Shown: piece by piece, positions 1-10,189 of the stretch
How positions within the stretch are numbered: position 1 is the stretch's first letter
How the letters are laid out: each line of letters starts with the position of its first letter
Origin: Candidatus Propionivibrio dominans
GTDB lineage: Bacteria > Pseudomonadota > Gammaproteobacteria > Burkholderiales > Rhodocyclaceae
DNA length: 23,377 nt
NCBI GenBank assembly: GCA_016709335.1
Contig: JADJNC010000037.1
Location: 1 to 23,377 of the forward strand
Direction: 5' to 3'
Program-made: the position numbers and the translations under genes
The notes under the pieces: model-generated
What the model was told of the DNA's origin: nothing
Database searches by the model: none
What the model saw: only the letters and a program-made list of their open reading frames with translations

Positions 1-9
1 GCATTGGCG

Positions 10-885
10 TCACAAGCACAGGGGAAACAAAGTGACTCCAGCCAGCTTCTCGATGTCAGCGACGGAAACCAAATGATTCTCGATATACCGAATCGCGTCG
101 TCACCATCCAGATTCGTCTTGTCGTTGGGCATTATTAACGCCAGAACATCGACGCGTCCATCATCAAAACGGTGGACCAGTATCTTGTAAAAATGAGAAG
201 GAATAACAACCCGGGCCTTGCCGTTGCGCGACATCATCCGTGGCGCGACCGAGTCGTCGTCACGCATACCATCGCCATCCCGGTCAAAAATGCTGCCGGT
301 CATCACATAAAGTGTTCCCTGTTCCTTCGCCCAGATGCGCACCAGGGATTCAAGTATCTGCCAAACCCCACGATTGAATTGGCAGAATTGGGGTGACATA
401 TTCGACATGATGAAGGAGTTGATCACAGGTTTGAGTCCCTTACTCATGTCGGCATTGGGAGTCATGTGGCCCTGGTCGTAGATCGGATCGTCGTAGTCGC
501 TGGGAAGCGAGGCGGCAGGCGCCGGGATGCGGGGATCGCGACGAAAGCAGTCCACGCGGGTCACTTTGCCAAGGTCCGAGCTATACAAGCGGTGGGCAGT
601 CCATAAAGGAACGAGCAGGCTGTCGCTGTATCCGATCACATAATCACGCTGGACCAGAATTCGACTGCTCGTAGATTGCGGCACGCCCCAGGGCAGGTGG
701 AGAGCCAGGGCCGCGGATTTGTCGCGTTTGTTGAGCCAGAGTTGAGCGTCAGCGGCAGACTTTTCAGCGGGCGTGCAGTTTCTCGCGACCGCCAACCCGA
801 CAAGCCAGAATTGGAGAAAAATAACTGCGACGAGCAGGCTAAGACCCTTGCGAATCGCCTGATGAGGCATTGCCTGCTTTCGCAT
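10..885 (-). CDS. Secreted DNA/RNA non-specific endonuclease (NUC family)
   Basis: This 291-residue protein is predicted to be an exported Mg-dependent nuclease that cuts DNA and RNA without sequence preference. A basic N-terminus followed by a hydrophobic stretch (about residues 14-35) looks like a signal peptide. The active-site block reads YDQGHMTPNADMS (about 136-148), matching the DRGHxxPxxD signature of the NUC family (Serratia nuclease type) with Gln in place of Arg; His140 would be the general base. The following NMSPQ...NRGVW block (about 162-175) carries the metal-binding Asn. The first ATG lacks a clear ribosome site; the second ATG, five codons in, is preceded by an AGCAGG-like stretch and is an alternative start. 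It lies downstream of the glycine-rich gene on the same strand and points away from the tra genes. Nucleases of this type occur in conjugative elements, but their role in transfer is not settled. Confidence 0.85.
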   Translation of the reverse strand: MRKQAMPHQAIRKGLSLLVAVIFLQFWLVGLAVARNCTPAEKSAADAQLWLNKRDKSAALALHLPWGVPQSTSSRILVQRDYVIGYSDSLLVPLWTAHRLYSSDLGKVTRVDCFRRDPRIPAPAASLPSDYDDPIYDQGHMTPNADMSKGLKPVINSFIMSNMSPQFCQFNRGVWQILESLVRIWAKEQGTLYVMTGSIFDRDGDGMRDDDSVAPRMMSRNGKARVVIPSHFYKILVHRFDDGRVDVLALIMPNDKTNLDGDDAIRYIENHLVSVADIEKLAGVTLFPLCL

Positions 886-924
886 CGTATCGATCTCGGA
901 TATCCTCTTGCGGGAATAGACGCT

Positions 925-1341
925 CTATCCTTTGGCCAATGCGGCGGCGCCAACGGCGCCAAGCCGGCCTCCAAGTGCTCCTGTGCCAAGCGTCAATCCG
1001 CCTGCCACCAAGTCAGCGCCCAACCTGGCTAGTGCGCCGGAAATCATGCCCCTGCGAGTACGGATGTTGATTCATGGAGCGGGCATCTATGAAGAACTTC
1101 TCCCGGCTGTCTCAACGATCTCGCTGGCAGAGACGCCAGTAAGGCGATTGATTGTTATGAGTTTATCCATGACAACCTTGGTTTCATCCATGAAGCGTTG
1201 CACCATTGATTCTATAGCACGTTCGTACGGCTGCATATGGTTCGTATATCCCCACGGAATCCTTTTGCATACCTGGCTCCATAAATCTTCCAGTACCCCA
1301 AATCGGCTCCTACTCAATTCGACGCCTGGTTGGCCAACCAT
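925..1341 (-). CDS. Glycine-rich small membrane-associated protein, two apparent frameshifts
   Basis: No family was recognised. As written, an 84-residue frame (1341-1087) stops at TAG, and a 40-residue frame (1047-925) in the same phase begins at MISGALARLG. They can be joined through another frame (FFIDARSMNQHPYSQG) by one missing G in the GGG run (complement of 1102-1104) and one extra G in the GGGG run (complement of 1049-1052). The repaired protein has about 138 residues. It has a charged helical N-terminal half (around MDETKVVMDKLITINRL) and a C-terminal 40 residues very rich in Gly, Ala and Leu, spaced like a glycine zipper, so probably inserted in or packed against a membrane. It ends 39 bases before the nuclease start and may be co-transcribed with it. 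An alternative is two separate small peptides. Entry exclusion or an immunity-type role is possible, but nothing in the sequence proves it. Confidence 0.45.
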
Positions 1342-1416
1342 TTCCCCGCCTACACCCCCTATTTTGAGGGGCTTTCTCCATTGTTTGAGCGTTCCTCGAC
1401 GGGTAACGTTGGCGGC

Positions 1417-2516
1417 ATGATCCAGAAGGAAAATTATCTCCCGATTGTCCTTATCCTCGCCGCCTGTTCAACCGGCGGTCAACGCCCGGACTATCGGCCC
1501 AAGTCGCCGCCCGAATATCGCGCCGAGGCCGAGTACATCGCGACCGGCAAGATTACGGACGGACGTCTGGCCTTTATCGACCCGAAAGCGCGAATACAGT
1601 TACAGCCGTCGCCCGGCGATGAAACCAACCCCGGTCAGGAAGGATTTGAAGTTCTGAACTCACGGGCCGACAGTGGCGGGTATTTCGCATTTGTCCAGGA
1701 AGTTCCGGTAACCCAGTATTTCAGAATAGTGCGTCAGGCGGATTGCGAAACCACCTCCACCATTACGCTGATCACCCCGGCGCTGGTCAAGTCCTCTCCC
1801 GATTATTACATCAAGAGCAAGCGCTTTACGGTGACAAGCCGCATTACAAATGCCTGGGCGATTTCAGTGAACACTTCAGGACACCTACCGACAAACGCCT
1901 TGAAGGCTCGGACGGTGCGGTGTTTGATAATCAAACGCTGACGAAGGTAGATAACAAGGCGCATTTTTTCTTGCAAACCTCAACCTGGCGCATGGCGGGA
2001 TGGGCAATCAAATTCGAAAACCCGTCCCATGAAGAAATCGTCGAAGGCCTCCGCCACAAGGCTTCTGGAAAGATTGACGAGTTGCAACAACAAACACTTC
2101 TATTCTGGATTCAGAAGAATCGATTGGCACAGTACAACGAGTTATTAACCCAATTGCTCCCCGTGAATGACCCGTATCAGAGCGGTTTGGTTTGGCGGAA
2201 CGTTGACTATGCCATCCTCCGCACCCTGGCGACGGTCGCCCCGGAAAAAGTATCCAACGAGGTCTGGCTGAAGGTTCTGGAAAAAGGGATAGCCCCAGGA
2301 AAACTGAATCCGAGCAACCCTGTAATAACTCAGTCCGGCAATGCCGCCGATATTGCGGCCAACGTACTGGCTTGCAAACAAGACGCCTCGCTGGTTCCTC
2401 GCCTCGAGGCGGTGGTTCGCGACGCGGGATCGCTCCAGCACAAAGTCGCGGCAGCCACGGCGCTGAAGGCCATGGGCCGATCCGATATCGTCGCGACCTA
2501 CATTCGTTCTCACTGA
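1417..2516 (+). CDS. Putative lipoprotein with HEAT-like C-terminal half, one frameshift
   Basis: The start MIQKENYLPIVLILAACSTGG is a short basic/hydrophobic leader ending in a lipobox (LAAC), which points to an outer- or inner-membrane lipoprotein. The frame changes once near 1825-1827: a TTT that would be TTTT joins ...YYIKSKRF to YGDKPHYKCLGDF... in one 366-residue protein. Before the shift is a beta-rich domain, including the FAFVQEVPVTQYFRIVR segment. After it the protein is mainly helical, with repeated Leu/Ala patterns ending in KVAAATALKAMGRSDIV, like a HEAT or Armadillo repeat. The gene is the first on the plus strand ahead of traF (75-base gap) and may belong to the transfer operon. 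The family was not recognised. An ATG at 1330 would add 29 residues before the leader and is unlikely. Confidence 0.6.
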
Positions 2517-2590
2517 CAACGATTTCTATCGTTCTGTCGCCACACCATTTTCTCAAATTCCATTTTCCTGTCCTTATTCAAGCGCCAAAA

Positions 2591-3417
2591 ATGCGAAAAC
2601 TTAGCTGGGCCATTTCTTTTGGTCACGGCCGCCCTGCTGGGAGTGCGTCCGCATTTTCTCTGGAACGGGCTGTCGCATCACAAGCCACCTGGTGGGACAA
2701 AACGCCCTGGGAGGAACCGGATCGCGGTTTTATCTGGTACCCCGACCCGATGGACCCGAAGCCCGAGAGGAAAAAGGACGTTGAGCCCCCGCCCAGGCCG
2801 AAAACCATCTATGAAATGACCACCCTTGAGGAGATCAAGAAGGAGCTCGAGCGCATCAAAGGCGATGCCGTTGTCAACCCCACCGAGGAAAAGGTTCTCG
2901 CCTTTCTTCGGGCTCAAAACTGGGTGATGGACAAGGCCTCCTTGTTTGCCGATGTCTCACGACGGGCCGTCTGGCGAAATCCCGATGTGAATTACGCGGC
3001 GCGCAGTCCGGTGGCCAACTTTGCGGTCCAGAATGCACGTCAACGGCAAACCCAGGAGCGCAAAGACACGATCAAGGCACTGGCCTCAACCCACGGCATC
3101 CTCTACTTCGCCCGCTCGGACTGCAACTTCTGCAAGGATCAGTCGCCGGTCCTGAAAGCGTTTTCAACCGCGACCGGCATGCCTGTCTTAACGATCTCGA
3201 TGGATGGCGGCCCGATCTCCATGTTCCCCGATGCAAAAAAGACAACGGTATCTCGCTTGCTTGCAAGGGCAACGGTATTCAAACGGTTCCTGCCGTCTTT
3301 CTCGTCAATCGTGCGACCAGGGAAATGACGCCGCTCGGGACGGGCGTCATCGCTGCGGACGATATTGCAGAACGCATCCGGGTGATCACCAGAACAACCC
3401 CGGGCCAAGAGTTCTAA
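2591..3417 (+). CDS. traF: Conjugative pilus assembly protein TraF, three apparent single-base indels
   Basis: TraF is a periplasmic thioredoxin-fold protein needed for pilus assembly in F-type type IV secretion. The signal peptide is recovered only by correcting one extra T in TTTT (2617-2620) and one missing base near 2642-2645, giving MRKLSWAIS-LVTAALLGVASA. The mature N-terminus TWWDKTPWEEPDRGFIWYPD is typical of the family. A thioredoxin-like domain follows (ILYFARSDCNFCKDQSPVLK), here keeping a CNFC redox pair that some TraF proteins have lost. Near the end one A is missing from the six-A run at 3235-3240. Repair continues the protein through NGIQTVPAVFLVN to a TAA at 3415-3417, for about 275 residues. 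traH begins one base after the stop. The order traF-traH-traG supports the call. Confidence 0.88.
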
Positions 3418-3418
3418 G

Positions 3419-4882
3419 GTGAAAACAGGAGCACGACTTGGCGCCGTCGCGCTCTCTTTGGCCCTTGCACTCGCGCCGGTCAATGCGGGTGCAGACTGGA
3501 TCGGTGATTTTTATGCCTCTGCCGGCGCCGGCATGAATGTGACGGCGCCGCAAGCCATTACGTCGCAGTCCGTCGTCGGTGTTTCCGGCGGGGGCCTTGA
3601 GTGGCGCATCCCCAACAAGAACTTCCAGATTGTCAGCGTTACTCCGCCACGGTTGAGCTCGGGTTGTGGGGGGATCGACATGTATCTGGGCGCCTATTCA
3701 TTCCCCAACAAAGATGCGTTTGTGCAGGCGCTGCGTAATTTCGGACAAGCGGCGATTGGCTATTTTTTCCAGTTGGCCCTGAAAACGATGGCGCCGGAAA
3801 TTGCGGCAACGCTCGAGGTCATCAATGATCTTGCGCAACGAATGAATGCGCTGGGGATGAACAGTTGCGCGGCAGCCAAACAGTTCGTGGACAATGTTGC
3901 GGGCGAATGGATGGAAAAGAACGCTCGCGACGCGTCCGGATACGCTCGGTCGATTGGATCGGCCGTTGATGAATTTGATTCGCTGCTCGGGCAACGATCC
4001 GGCGGCTACGCAAAAACAATGGAAGACAAATACAAGCAAAACTACAACAAATCGCAATCGGCATTGACCAAAGACGATGTCGCCACAAAACTTCCGGTTG
4101 AAGTGAATGTGGTGCACTATGTGTTGTCGCGATCGCGCGCCGTTGATATCACCGACGATGAGATCGGCATGATCATGGCTTTGGTCGGGCCTTCGTTAAT
4201 CATCAGGCAAGGGCAGGCGGATGATGGAACGCCTGCCCCCATCAATGCGGGGAAAGTCAAACTTCTCGACTTCAAGCAAATTCTCGGCGGCGAAGTGGAT
4301 GCGGGAGGGCTTCCTGTGGCCTTCAGTGTACTCATGCAACGCCAGCCCCAGTGCCTTGATCCACAGCCAGTCCAGGTGAGTTATCACTCATTTCATGGCC
4401 GCATCAATACTGTCATTACCAAAATACGCAGCAATATTTCGACCAAAACATCGGCGCTAACGCTGACCGCCGCAGAATTAAACGTCCTGAAGCTGGCGTC
4501 CGTTCCGATTTATCGAGCGGCCGCAATGGCAGAAACCACCGGCGTTGCACAGACCACCGCGCTGGTCCTGTTACCTGATCTTGCAGACTATGCGGCACTG
4601 GACGCCTCGATGCGCTTCGTCAATTATTACCTTGACATTCTTGACAAAGCGCTGGCGGCCACCGTCCAGGACCTGGACAAGACATACCATCCCGATGTCC
4701 AGAACATCAGAACGAGAATTACGGACATCAAGGCCGATATGCACCAGCAAGCGATTCAGCTCTACAAGGATAGAGGCGACCCATTCCAGAAGCTGGATCA
4801 GCTTGAACGCGCTGAACGGTACATGTATTCCAATCTCAACGTGATGCTGGGGGCCAACGCCCGTTTCGGCAAGAATCAATAA
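3419..4882 (+). CDS. traH: Conjugal transfer protein TraH
   Basis: TraH is a periplasmic, outer-membrane-associated component of F-type conjugation machines that works with TraF in pilus assembly and extension. The 487-residue frame is intact and starts at GTG, one base after the traF stop, which suggests coupling. Residues 5-25 form a signal peptide (LGAVALSLALALAPVNAGA). The family signature is clear: SSGCGGIDMYLGAYSF (about 80-95) with paired cysteines, and LGMNSCAAAKQ further on, corresponding to the INSC motif of F TraH. The C-terminal third is helical with heptad-like spacing, consistent with the coiled coils of the family. Length matches F-plasmid TraH (about 458) and its relatives. 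traG follows after 9 bases. Confidence 0.93.
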   Translation: MKTGARLGAVALSLALALAPVNAGADWIGDFYASAGAGMNVTAPQAITSQSVVGVSGGGLEWRIPNKNFQIVSVTPPRLSSGCGGIDMYLGAYSFPNKDAFVQALRNFGQAAIGYFFQLALKTMAPEIAATLEVINDLAQRMNALGMNSCAAAKQFVDNVAGEWMEKNARDASGYARSIGSAVDEFDSLLGQRSGGYAKTMEDKYKQNYNKSQSALTKDDVATKLPVEVNVVHYVLSRSRAVDITDDEIGMIMALVGPSLIIRQGQADDGTPAPINAGKVKLLDFKQILGGEVDAGGLPVAFSVLMQRQPQCLDPQPVQVSYHSFHGRINTVITKIRSNISTKTSALTLTAAELNVLKLASVPIYRAAAMAETTGVAQTTALVLLPDLADYAALDASMRFVNYYLDILDKALAATVQDLDKTYHPDVQNIRTRITDIKADMHQQAIQLYKDRGDPFQKLDQLERAERYMYSNLNVMLGANARFGKNQ

Positions 4883-4891
4883 GCGCTTCCG

Positions 4892-7800
4892 GTGAATACC
4901 TACACGATCTATGCTTATTTCAATGCCGACCAGATTCAGGCCGTGCTCAACTCAATCGTCATGCTTATGGGGTCAACGGCGCCGGACGGGGATTATTTGT
5001 CCGTACTGCGTGTTGCCGGCATGATCGGTCTGATTCTGTCGGTGACCATGGGTCTCGTACGCGCACGCGGCGAAGATGCCGGGATGTATCTCATCATGAT
5101 GGCCCTTTTTTACTCGATTCTTTTTGTTCCACGGGTGACCGTCACCATCGAGGAGAAGGGCGGCTATGCGGCCGGGGCGCCTGTGGCGGTCGATAACGTG
5201 CCCCTGGGCCTGGCATTCTTTGCGGCCACGACCAGCCATATCGGCTATTGGTTGACTGAACGCACTGAAACCATGTTTTCGTTGCCCAGCACAGAACTGA
5301 TGCTGGGCAGTCATGGTTTGTTCGGGGCCGCAAGAACGCTTCGTGAATCGCAGAGTGCGGCCATGCCGGACCCCGTTCTCGCGCAGGATATGGTCAATTT
5401 CATGCGTGACTGCATCAATCCGGAACTGATTACCAGTTCGGCAACCGTTGCCAGTCTGATGAAATCGACCAATCTCTGGAATGATTTCAATGCGCTGGGC
5501 TTGATCAACCCCGGACGAATGGTTGTTTTGGCCGGATCGTCAACCGTTGAACCGTGTGATACGGCCTATACCACGACGCTCGGCAGCCGCCTTGCCCCTG
5601 CCGCCACCGAAGAGGCGAGCCGGATTGCGCGCATCCTTTCGCCCAGTGCCCCTCTTGCCAACGCCAATACCATGCTGGCGGCGATGCTCCCGGCAGCAGA
5701 GTCCCTGATCATGACGGCCAGCGCATCGACGACGGAAGGGATCCGCCAGCGCATGATGATCAACATGCTCAATGACACCTCGGCAAACATGGCGCAGATC
5801 ATGAACGATCCGAGCGCAGCGCAGACGGCTCTGGGTACGGCCATGGCCTCTCAAGCGCCAATGCAGGCTATCGCGTCATGGCCAAGATTGCGCAGGAAAC
5901 GCTGCCCATGGTTCGCAACGCCATCGAACTGGCCATTCTGGGAGCTTTCCCCATCATACTGGTTCTCATTATTATGCGGGAAGCAAGGGCGGATTGGTGT
6001 TGCGATCCTACGTGATGACCATGCTTTGGGTGCAGTTGTGGGCACCCCTGTACGCCATCGTTAATTTTGTCGGGACGATGGCCCATGCAAAAAGCCTCAA
6101 GGCGTCCCTTGCGGGCGTTGACGGGATTTCCATATCCAACGCATCCGCGCTGATGAACACCACGATTTCTGGTGAAGCCATTGCCGGCATCCTGACGATT
6201 GCGGTCCCCATGATCGCCCTGGCCATCGTGAAGGGCGGCGAGGTCGCGATGTCGGGGGTGACGTCAAGCCTGACCTCCGGCGCTAACTCAGCCGCAACGC
6301 GAGCGGGCGGTGACGTGGGCACCGGCAACGTCAGCATGGGAAATACGCAATGGGGCAACCACAGTGCGAATAACACCTCCGCCAACCAGTCCAATGCCAG
6401 TTTTGGCTATACCGATCCCGGCATGGGCACTGTCAGGGTGCCCAGGGTTCGTACTCCATTACTCCGCAGGGCGGGTTTTCCAACGTGCCTATACAAGCAA
6501 TGTTGGCGCGAGTGCCTCGGTCGGCGCCCGGACGGGCGCGGGCCATGAGGCGTCATCCGGCACTGAAGCCACCAATTCACGCGGTTCCGAAACCTCATTG
6601 AACAGCGGTGTCGGCGGAAAATACACGGCCGCCAATGTCGCCTCTTTTGCTGCCGCTTTCCAGCAAATTGCCGGTCAGCGATGGGGCGGCAGTGAGCAAT
6701 TCAAAGCTGGCGACCAGGCGGCGAACAGTACGGAAGCCACAACGGGTTCGGCGCTGAACCAGGGCAATGAACAAAGCGCCGGCCTGGCTGTGAAGAGTCA
6801 AGCCAAATTGTCTGGCCAAGTAGGCGTAGGAGGAACCGCCCAGCAAAACACAACGGTTTCACGAGACATTACTCCAGGAAGCCAGGGCAAACCCGCAGGA
6901 ACAAATGTCAAAAACACCGGCGCTTTCAATGCCGCCGAACAGTTTTTGGGTTTAAAGAACACAACAGGTCGAGTTGGTCTCGATGCCTCTACGGGTGGCG
7001 AAATCAATAATGCTGAAACCCGCAAGGACGGATCAGGAACAAGCCAGTCGACATCGGACAAGGCTCAGGCCGAAAAGAATTTCGCCCAAGTCCGTTCTGC
7101 CGCAATGGAAGTGATGGCTTCGACTCAAAATTCCGGTGTGAAAGCGGCGGGCTACCAATTCCTTGGCGAGCTGGCATCGTCCACCGATGCCAAATTTGGA
7201 ACAAATACGAGGGCTACGCTGACCGATAAAGCGTCCGATGGCAATTCCCGTACCGATGGTCGCCACGCAGACGCTTCAGCAAGCCTGGGCAACGCGGTGG
7301 CCCAGCGCGCTATAGGGATCTATGGAACCCCCGAGGCGGCATTTGCCGCATTCAATAACGACCCGGTTGCCTTTGGTCGTGCCGTTGGCGATCCGGTGGC
7401 CAGTCGTGCGGCCATGGAAACGCTCCCATCGACTGCCCACCCAGTTTCTGGTATTGGCGGCTCAGTCCTGTCGTCACCGAGAGGGGTCAAAGAAACCAGC
7501 GTCGCCGGGAATGCCGCCGTGATGGCCGACAACGAGGGGAACCAGTTCGCCGCCCGAAGCGCTGCAGCGGGCTATCAAAATCAGGCAGACCATAAGGGGC
7601 AAGTTCCCAAGGAAATGCCCTCCCTGGAACAAGCAAACACCGCTTATACCGGCGTTAGCGGGGAAGTAATTTCAGGAAAGGCCGCTTCTCTTGCTCAACA
7701 GAGAACACAACGTGGCGTGACGATGGCCGCCCAGGCCATCAATGCCGATGAGCAAGGAATGTCACGCCTCATGAAAAGCGCGCTGGGTGGGGGGGCCTTC

Positions 7801-8052
7801 GAGTTCTTTGGCCTGAACAATGGCGGCAAGGAAACACAAGCACAACTGAATCGTCTGGCGGAGAACAGTCCGGAAGTCAGAGCCTCGCTGGATCAACTTG
7901 CCGCGCAAGGCGGCGCACCCACCGCAGATAATATGAACAAGCTTAACGCCGCGCTATCCACCTACCAAAACAAGCTTTCCGAGCAATATGGACAGTACTG
8001 GCGAGCTGCCATTCAGAATGCAGGGGAAGACCTCTTTGGTGGCAAACCGTAG
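4892..8052 (+). CDS. traG: Conjugal transfer mating-pair stabilisation protein TraG, four apparent one-base losses
   Basis: TraG spans the inner membrane. Its N-terminal part acts in pilus assembly, its C-terminal periplasmic part in mating-pair stabilisation and, in some systems, in entry-exclusion recognition. The GTG start lies 9 bases after traH. Repair gives about 1054 residues, normal for the family. Membrane segments include VLRVAGMIGLILSVTMGLV, MYLIMMALFYSILF, AIELAILGAFPIILVLIIM, WVQLWAPLYAIVNFVGTM and AGILTIAVPMIALAIV. A long hydrophilic tail rich in Ala, Gly, Ser and Gln follows. Frames join by one missing base each at about 5870-5875 (QAI-G-VMAKIAQ), 5975-5980 (IIM-AGSKGG), 6436-6438 (GGG, to TVRGAQGS) and 6488-6489 (CC, to NVPYTSNVG). 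Four losses in one otherwise well-conserved gene point to base-calling error. It ends six bases before the convergent minus-strand operon. Confidence 0.9.
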
Positions 8053-8058
8053 CACGCG

Positions 8059-8313
8059 TTATTTCGGCCAAAACCCGTCATCATCACCAATCTGATTCGC
8101 AGTTGGCCACCACCAAAAACCAGACCCGTACCTGTTGGTCGCCATGTCTTCTGCTGTGGATCGCCACTCATCAGACGCAGTGCCGTTGCCTGAAGCAGGC
8201 CCATCAGACGTGTTTTTTTCAGACAGCGATCCGCTAGCAAACGAAGGCCAGCCGACAAGGCGCTCTATCGGCTCATCAATCAGCTTGCGGTGAATTGTTT
8301 TCCAGAGGTTCAT
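8059..8313 (-). CDS. Small protein, 84 residues, unknown function
   Basis: The family was not recognised. From the ATG at 8313 the protein starts MNLWKTIHRKLIDEPIERLV, a charged amphipathic segment, and ends in an aromatic tail (GSGFWWWPTANQIGDDDGFWP). No membrane segment or signal peptide is visible. An upstream ATG at 8424 gives 121 residues but would overlap the previous gene by 77 bases; the start at 8313 leaves a 34-base gap and is preferred, although no strong ribosome site precedes it. It is the last gene of the long minus-strand operon and is convergent with traG. Confidence 0.45.
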   Translation of the reverse strand: MNLWKTIHRKLIDEPIERLVGWPSFASGSLSEKNTSDGPASGNGTASDEWRSTAEDMATNRYGSGFWWWPTANQIGDDDGFWPK

Positions 8314-8347
8314 GAGAAGAAATTTAGCACAACCGAAGCCGCTTTTC

Positions 8348-8668
8348 TCAAACGTCTTCTTCGTTTTTTCCGTGAGTCCAATGAATCTGTTGGATTCGCC
8401 GCGCTTCGGGCGGGGGCTTGGCACGTTCTGTTTGATGCCGTGGTCGATCCTCGGCGATCTTCAGCCGTTCCTTGAGCCGCAACGCCAGCGGGTGCCCCTT
8501 CTCGCACAGTCGCTCCAACTCGGATCGAACGATGGGGGCTACATTTCCTTTTGTTGAACCGGTGGCTTTGATCAGAGCCTCGAAATTATTCCAGGCCATC
8601 CTTTCCTTCGGCGTGGCCTGAACGGGCCGGATGTTCGGAATCCTTTGTTTTGCTCTCGTGTCATTCAT
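8348..8668 (-). CDS. Small basic protein, 106 residues, unknown function
   Basis: The start is placed at the ATG at 8668 (MNDTRAKQRIPNIRPVQ), preceded by an AAAGAG ribosome-site-like stretch; extending further upstream would run into the preceding membrane-protein gene. The product is soluble, helical and strongly basic (ERMAWNNFEALIKATGSTKGN, then LERLCEKGHPLALRLKERLK), ending in a Lys/Arg/Pro-rich tail. No signal peptide is seen. The family was not recognised; a DNA-binding or adaptor role would fit the charge but is speculative. It follows the first GT-C-like gene by 13 bases. Confidence 0.55.
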   Translation of the reverse strand: MNDTRAKQRIPNIRPVQATPKERMAWNNFEALIKATGSTKGNVAPIVRSELERLCEKGHPLALRLKERLKIAEDRPRHQTERAKPPPEARRIQQIHWTHGKNEEDV

Positions 8669-8681
8669 GGTTCGCTCTTTT

Positions 8682-10189
8682 TCAGGGCATGTAAGGGCGC
8701 AAGAGACGCCCCTCGTCATCGAGGTAGTCCGGTGTTGATGGCGACACAGCGGCAAGATTGGAATGGATCGGTACCAGAACAGAGTACCGGGCGTCTTCAT
8801 AGACCTGTTTCCACTGACCGCTGGCCAGCGCCGCCTGCCGGATGGCCATGTCGTGACGCAGGAGGAGGGCGTCCGGACGGTGCTTCGCGATCAGTTTTTC
8901 CCATCCGGGTGCGGCGCGCGAGGCCAGATACCACTCGAAGAAAAACCGATCCCGGTAAAGATCCATCCGTCCGTCAATGAACACCGGCACCCGCCGGTGA
9001 ATCAGATAACTCGCTTCCAGCGTGTCCGACATCACCCGTCTTGAAAGATCATTCCTCTCAAGGAATTTCGTGGCCACTATCGGGTACTGCAGATTCATGC
9101 TTTCTTTCCAGCGTTCATTCCCTATCGCTGCGATCATCGGGAAGGCGGCGATCAACCCAGCCGACAACAACCCGTACAGGATCGGTCGGCTCGGGTCGGT
9201 CGTTCGGCTGACCATTTTCAGGTACTGGGGTGTTCGCGCCAGCAATGAGGCGGTCATCGGGGCCATGACCGCAGCGCACAGGGCCACTTGCCTGTTGGCC
9301 AGGATTCCGAACACCAGAAAGAATCCGGCGATCAGACCGATCGTCAGCCTCGGTTTCACCCCCGTAATCGCGATCACGGCAATGAAGGGCACCAGATTCA
9401 TGAGATAAAACCAGCCCAGTTCTGTCGTAATGTTAACCGGCGCCCACTCGGAGATGACCGACGCGCTGCGCAGCCCGCCAATCATCAACACCGTCGTGAT
9501 CGCCTTGTACCCGTAGGGGTTGACCAGCGTGGCCGCGAGTGAGGCGACAACGATTCCCCAGACAAAGGCCAGGCTTTTGTCGGATCGGATTGCACCCTTC
9601 TCAAAGGCTTCAAGCGTAAGCCCGATCGCTGCCAGACCGATCAGAACCAGCCCGACCACAAACCCCCCATGCAAATTGACCCACAACGCTATGACTATCG
9701 GGTATCCGATGAGGTAGCGCCGCTTTTCGGTGCTGAGCCATCCCGTCACCAGCCATGCCCCGACGGCCAGCAGCGCGAAGGTGAAAAGCTGCGGTCGCAT
9801 CGGCATCACGATCTGAACCAAGTTGCAAAGCACCGCGATACCCAGAGCGATAGCGGGATGGACGTAGCGTTCCGCGGCCTTCCACGCAAACCAGAGCGTG
9901 ATTCCCGCGAGCAGGACCGAGATGAAGTGGGTACCGCCGAGTCCGCCGATCCGGTAAGCGCCGCCCATAACGGCTTCGCCCAGCCATTGGGTGAGCTGGT
10001 AGGGCTCACCGGCCATTGTCCAGGAAAAAATATCCCCGCCAGAAGCCTCCCATTATCAATAATCCACTCACCGTAGGTGAGGTGCCAGTAAAAATCCGTG
10101 TCCGCAATTCCAGACGATGCCGGATAGACCGCCTTGATCCACAGAAAGGTCAGGAACACAAAGCGGGTGGTCAGGTAGCGGAATTTCAT
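8682..10189 (-). CDS. Polytopic inner-membrane protein, GT-C-like glycosyltransferase candidate (paralogue 1), one frameshift
   Basis: This 502-residue membrane protein probably transfers sugar from a polyprenyl-linked donor at the periplasmic face of the inner membrane, the role GtrC plays in gtr cassettes. The N-terminus (MKFRYLTTRFVFLTFLW) leads to the motif DTDFYWHLTYGEWIIDNGRL. An Asp/His/Trp first loop of this kind is found in a family of large GT-C-like proteins. About ten hydrophobic segments follow. The C-terminal soluble part begins near VFIDGRMDLYRDRFFFEWYL. One T is missing from a six-T run (A run at 10025-10030): repair joins DNGRLLAGIFF to SWTMAGEPYQLTQWLGE, exactly parallel to paralogue 2. 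Its ATG overlaps the stop of paralogue 2 (ATGA). The donor and acceptor cannot be read from the sequence. Confidence 0.72.

Noticed and set aside
1330..1416. Upstream ATG as start of the lipoprotein
   Set aside because: It would place 29 polar and aromatic residues before the lipobox leader; the ATG at 1417 gives a proper lipoprotein signal.
4892..6500. Programmed ribosomal frameshifting in traG
   Set aside because: The sites share no slippery heptamer or following structure, there are four of them, and the same single-base-loss pattern occurs in unrelated genes.
8050..8060. Bidirectional terminator between traG and the minus-strand operon
   Set aside because: Only six bases separate the two stop codons and no inverted repeat with T-runs is visible there.
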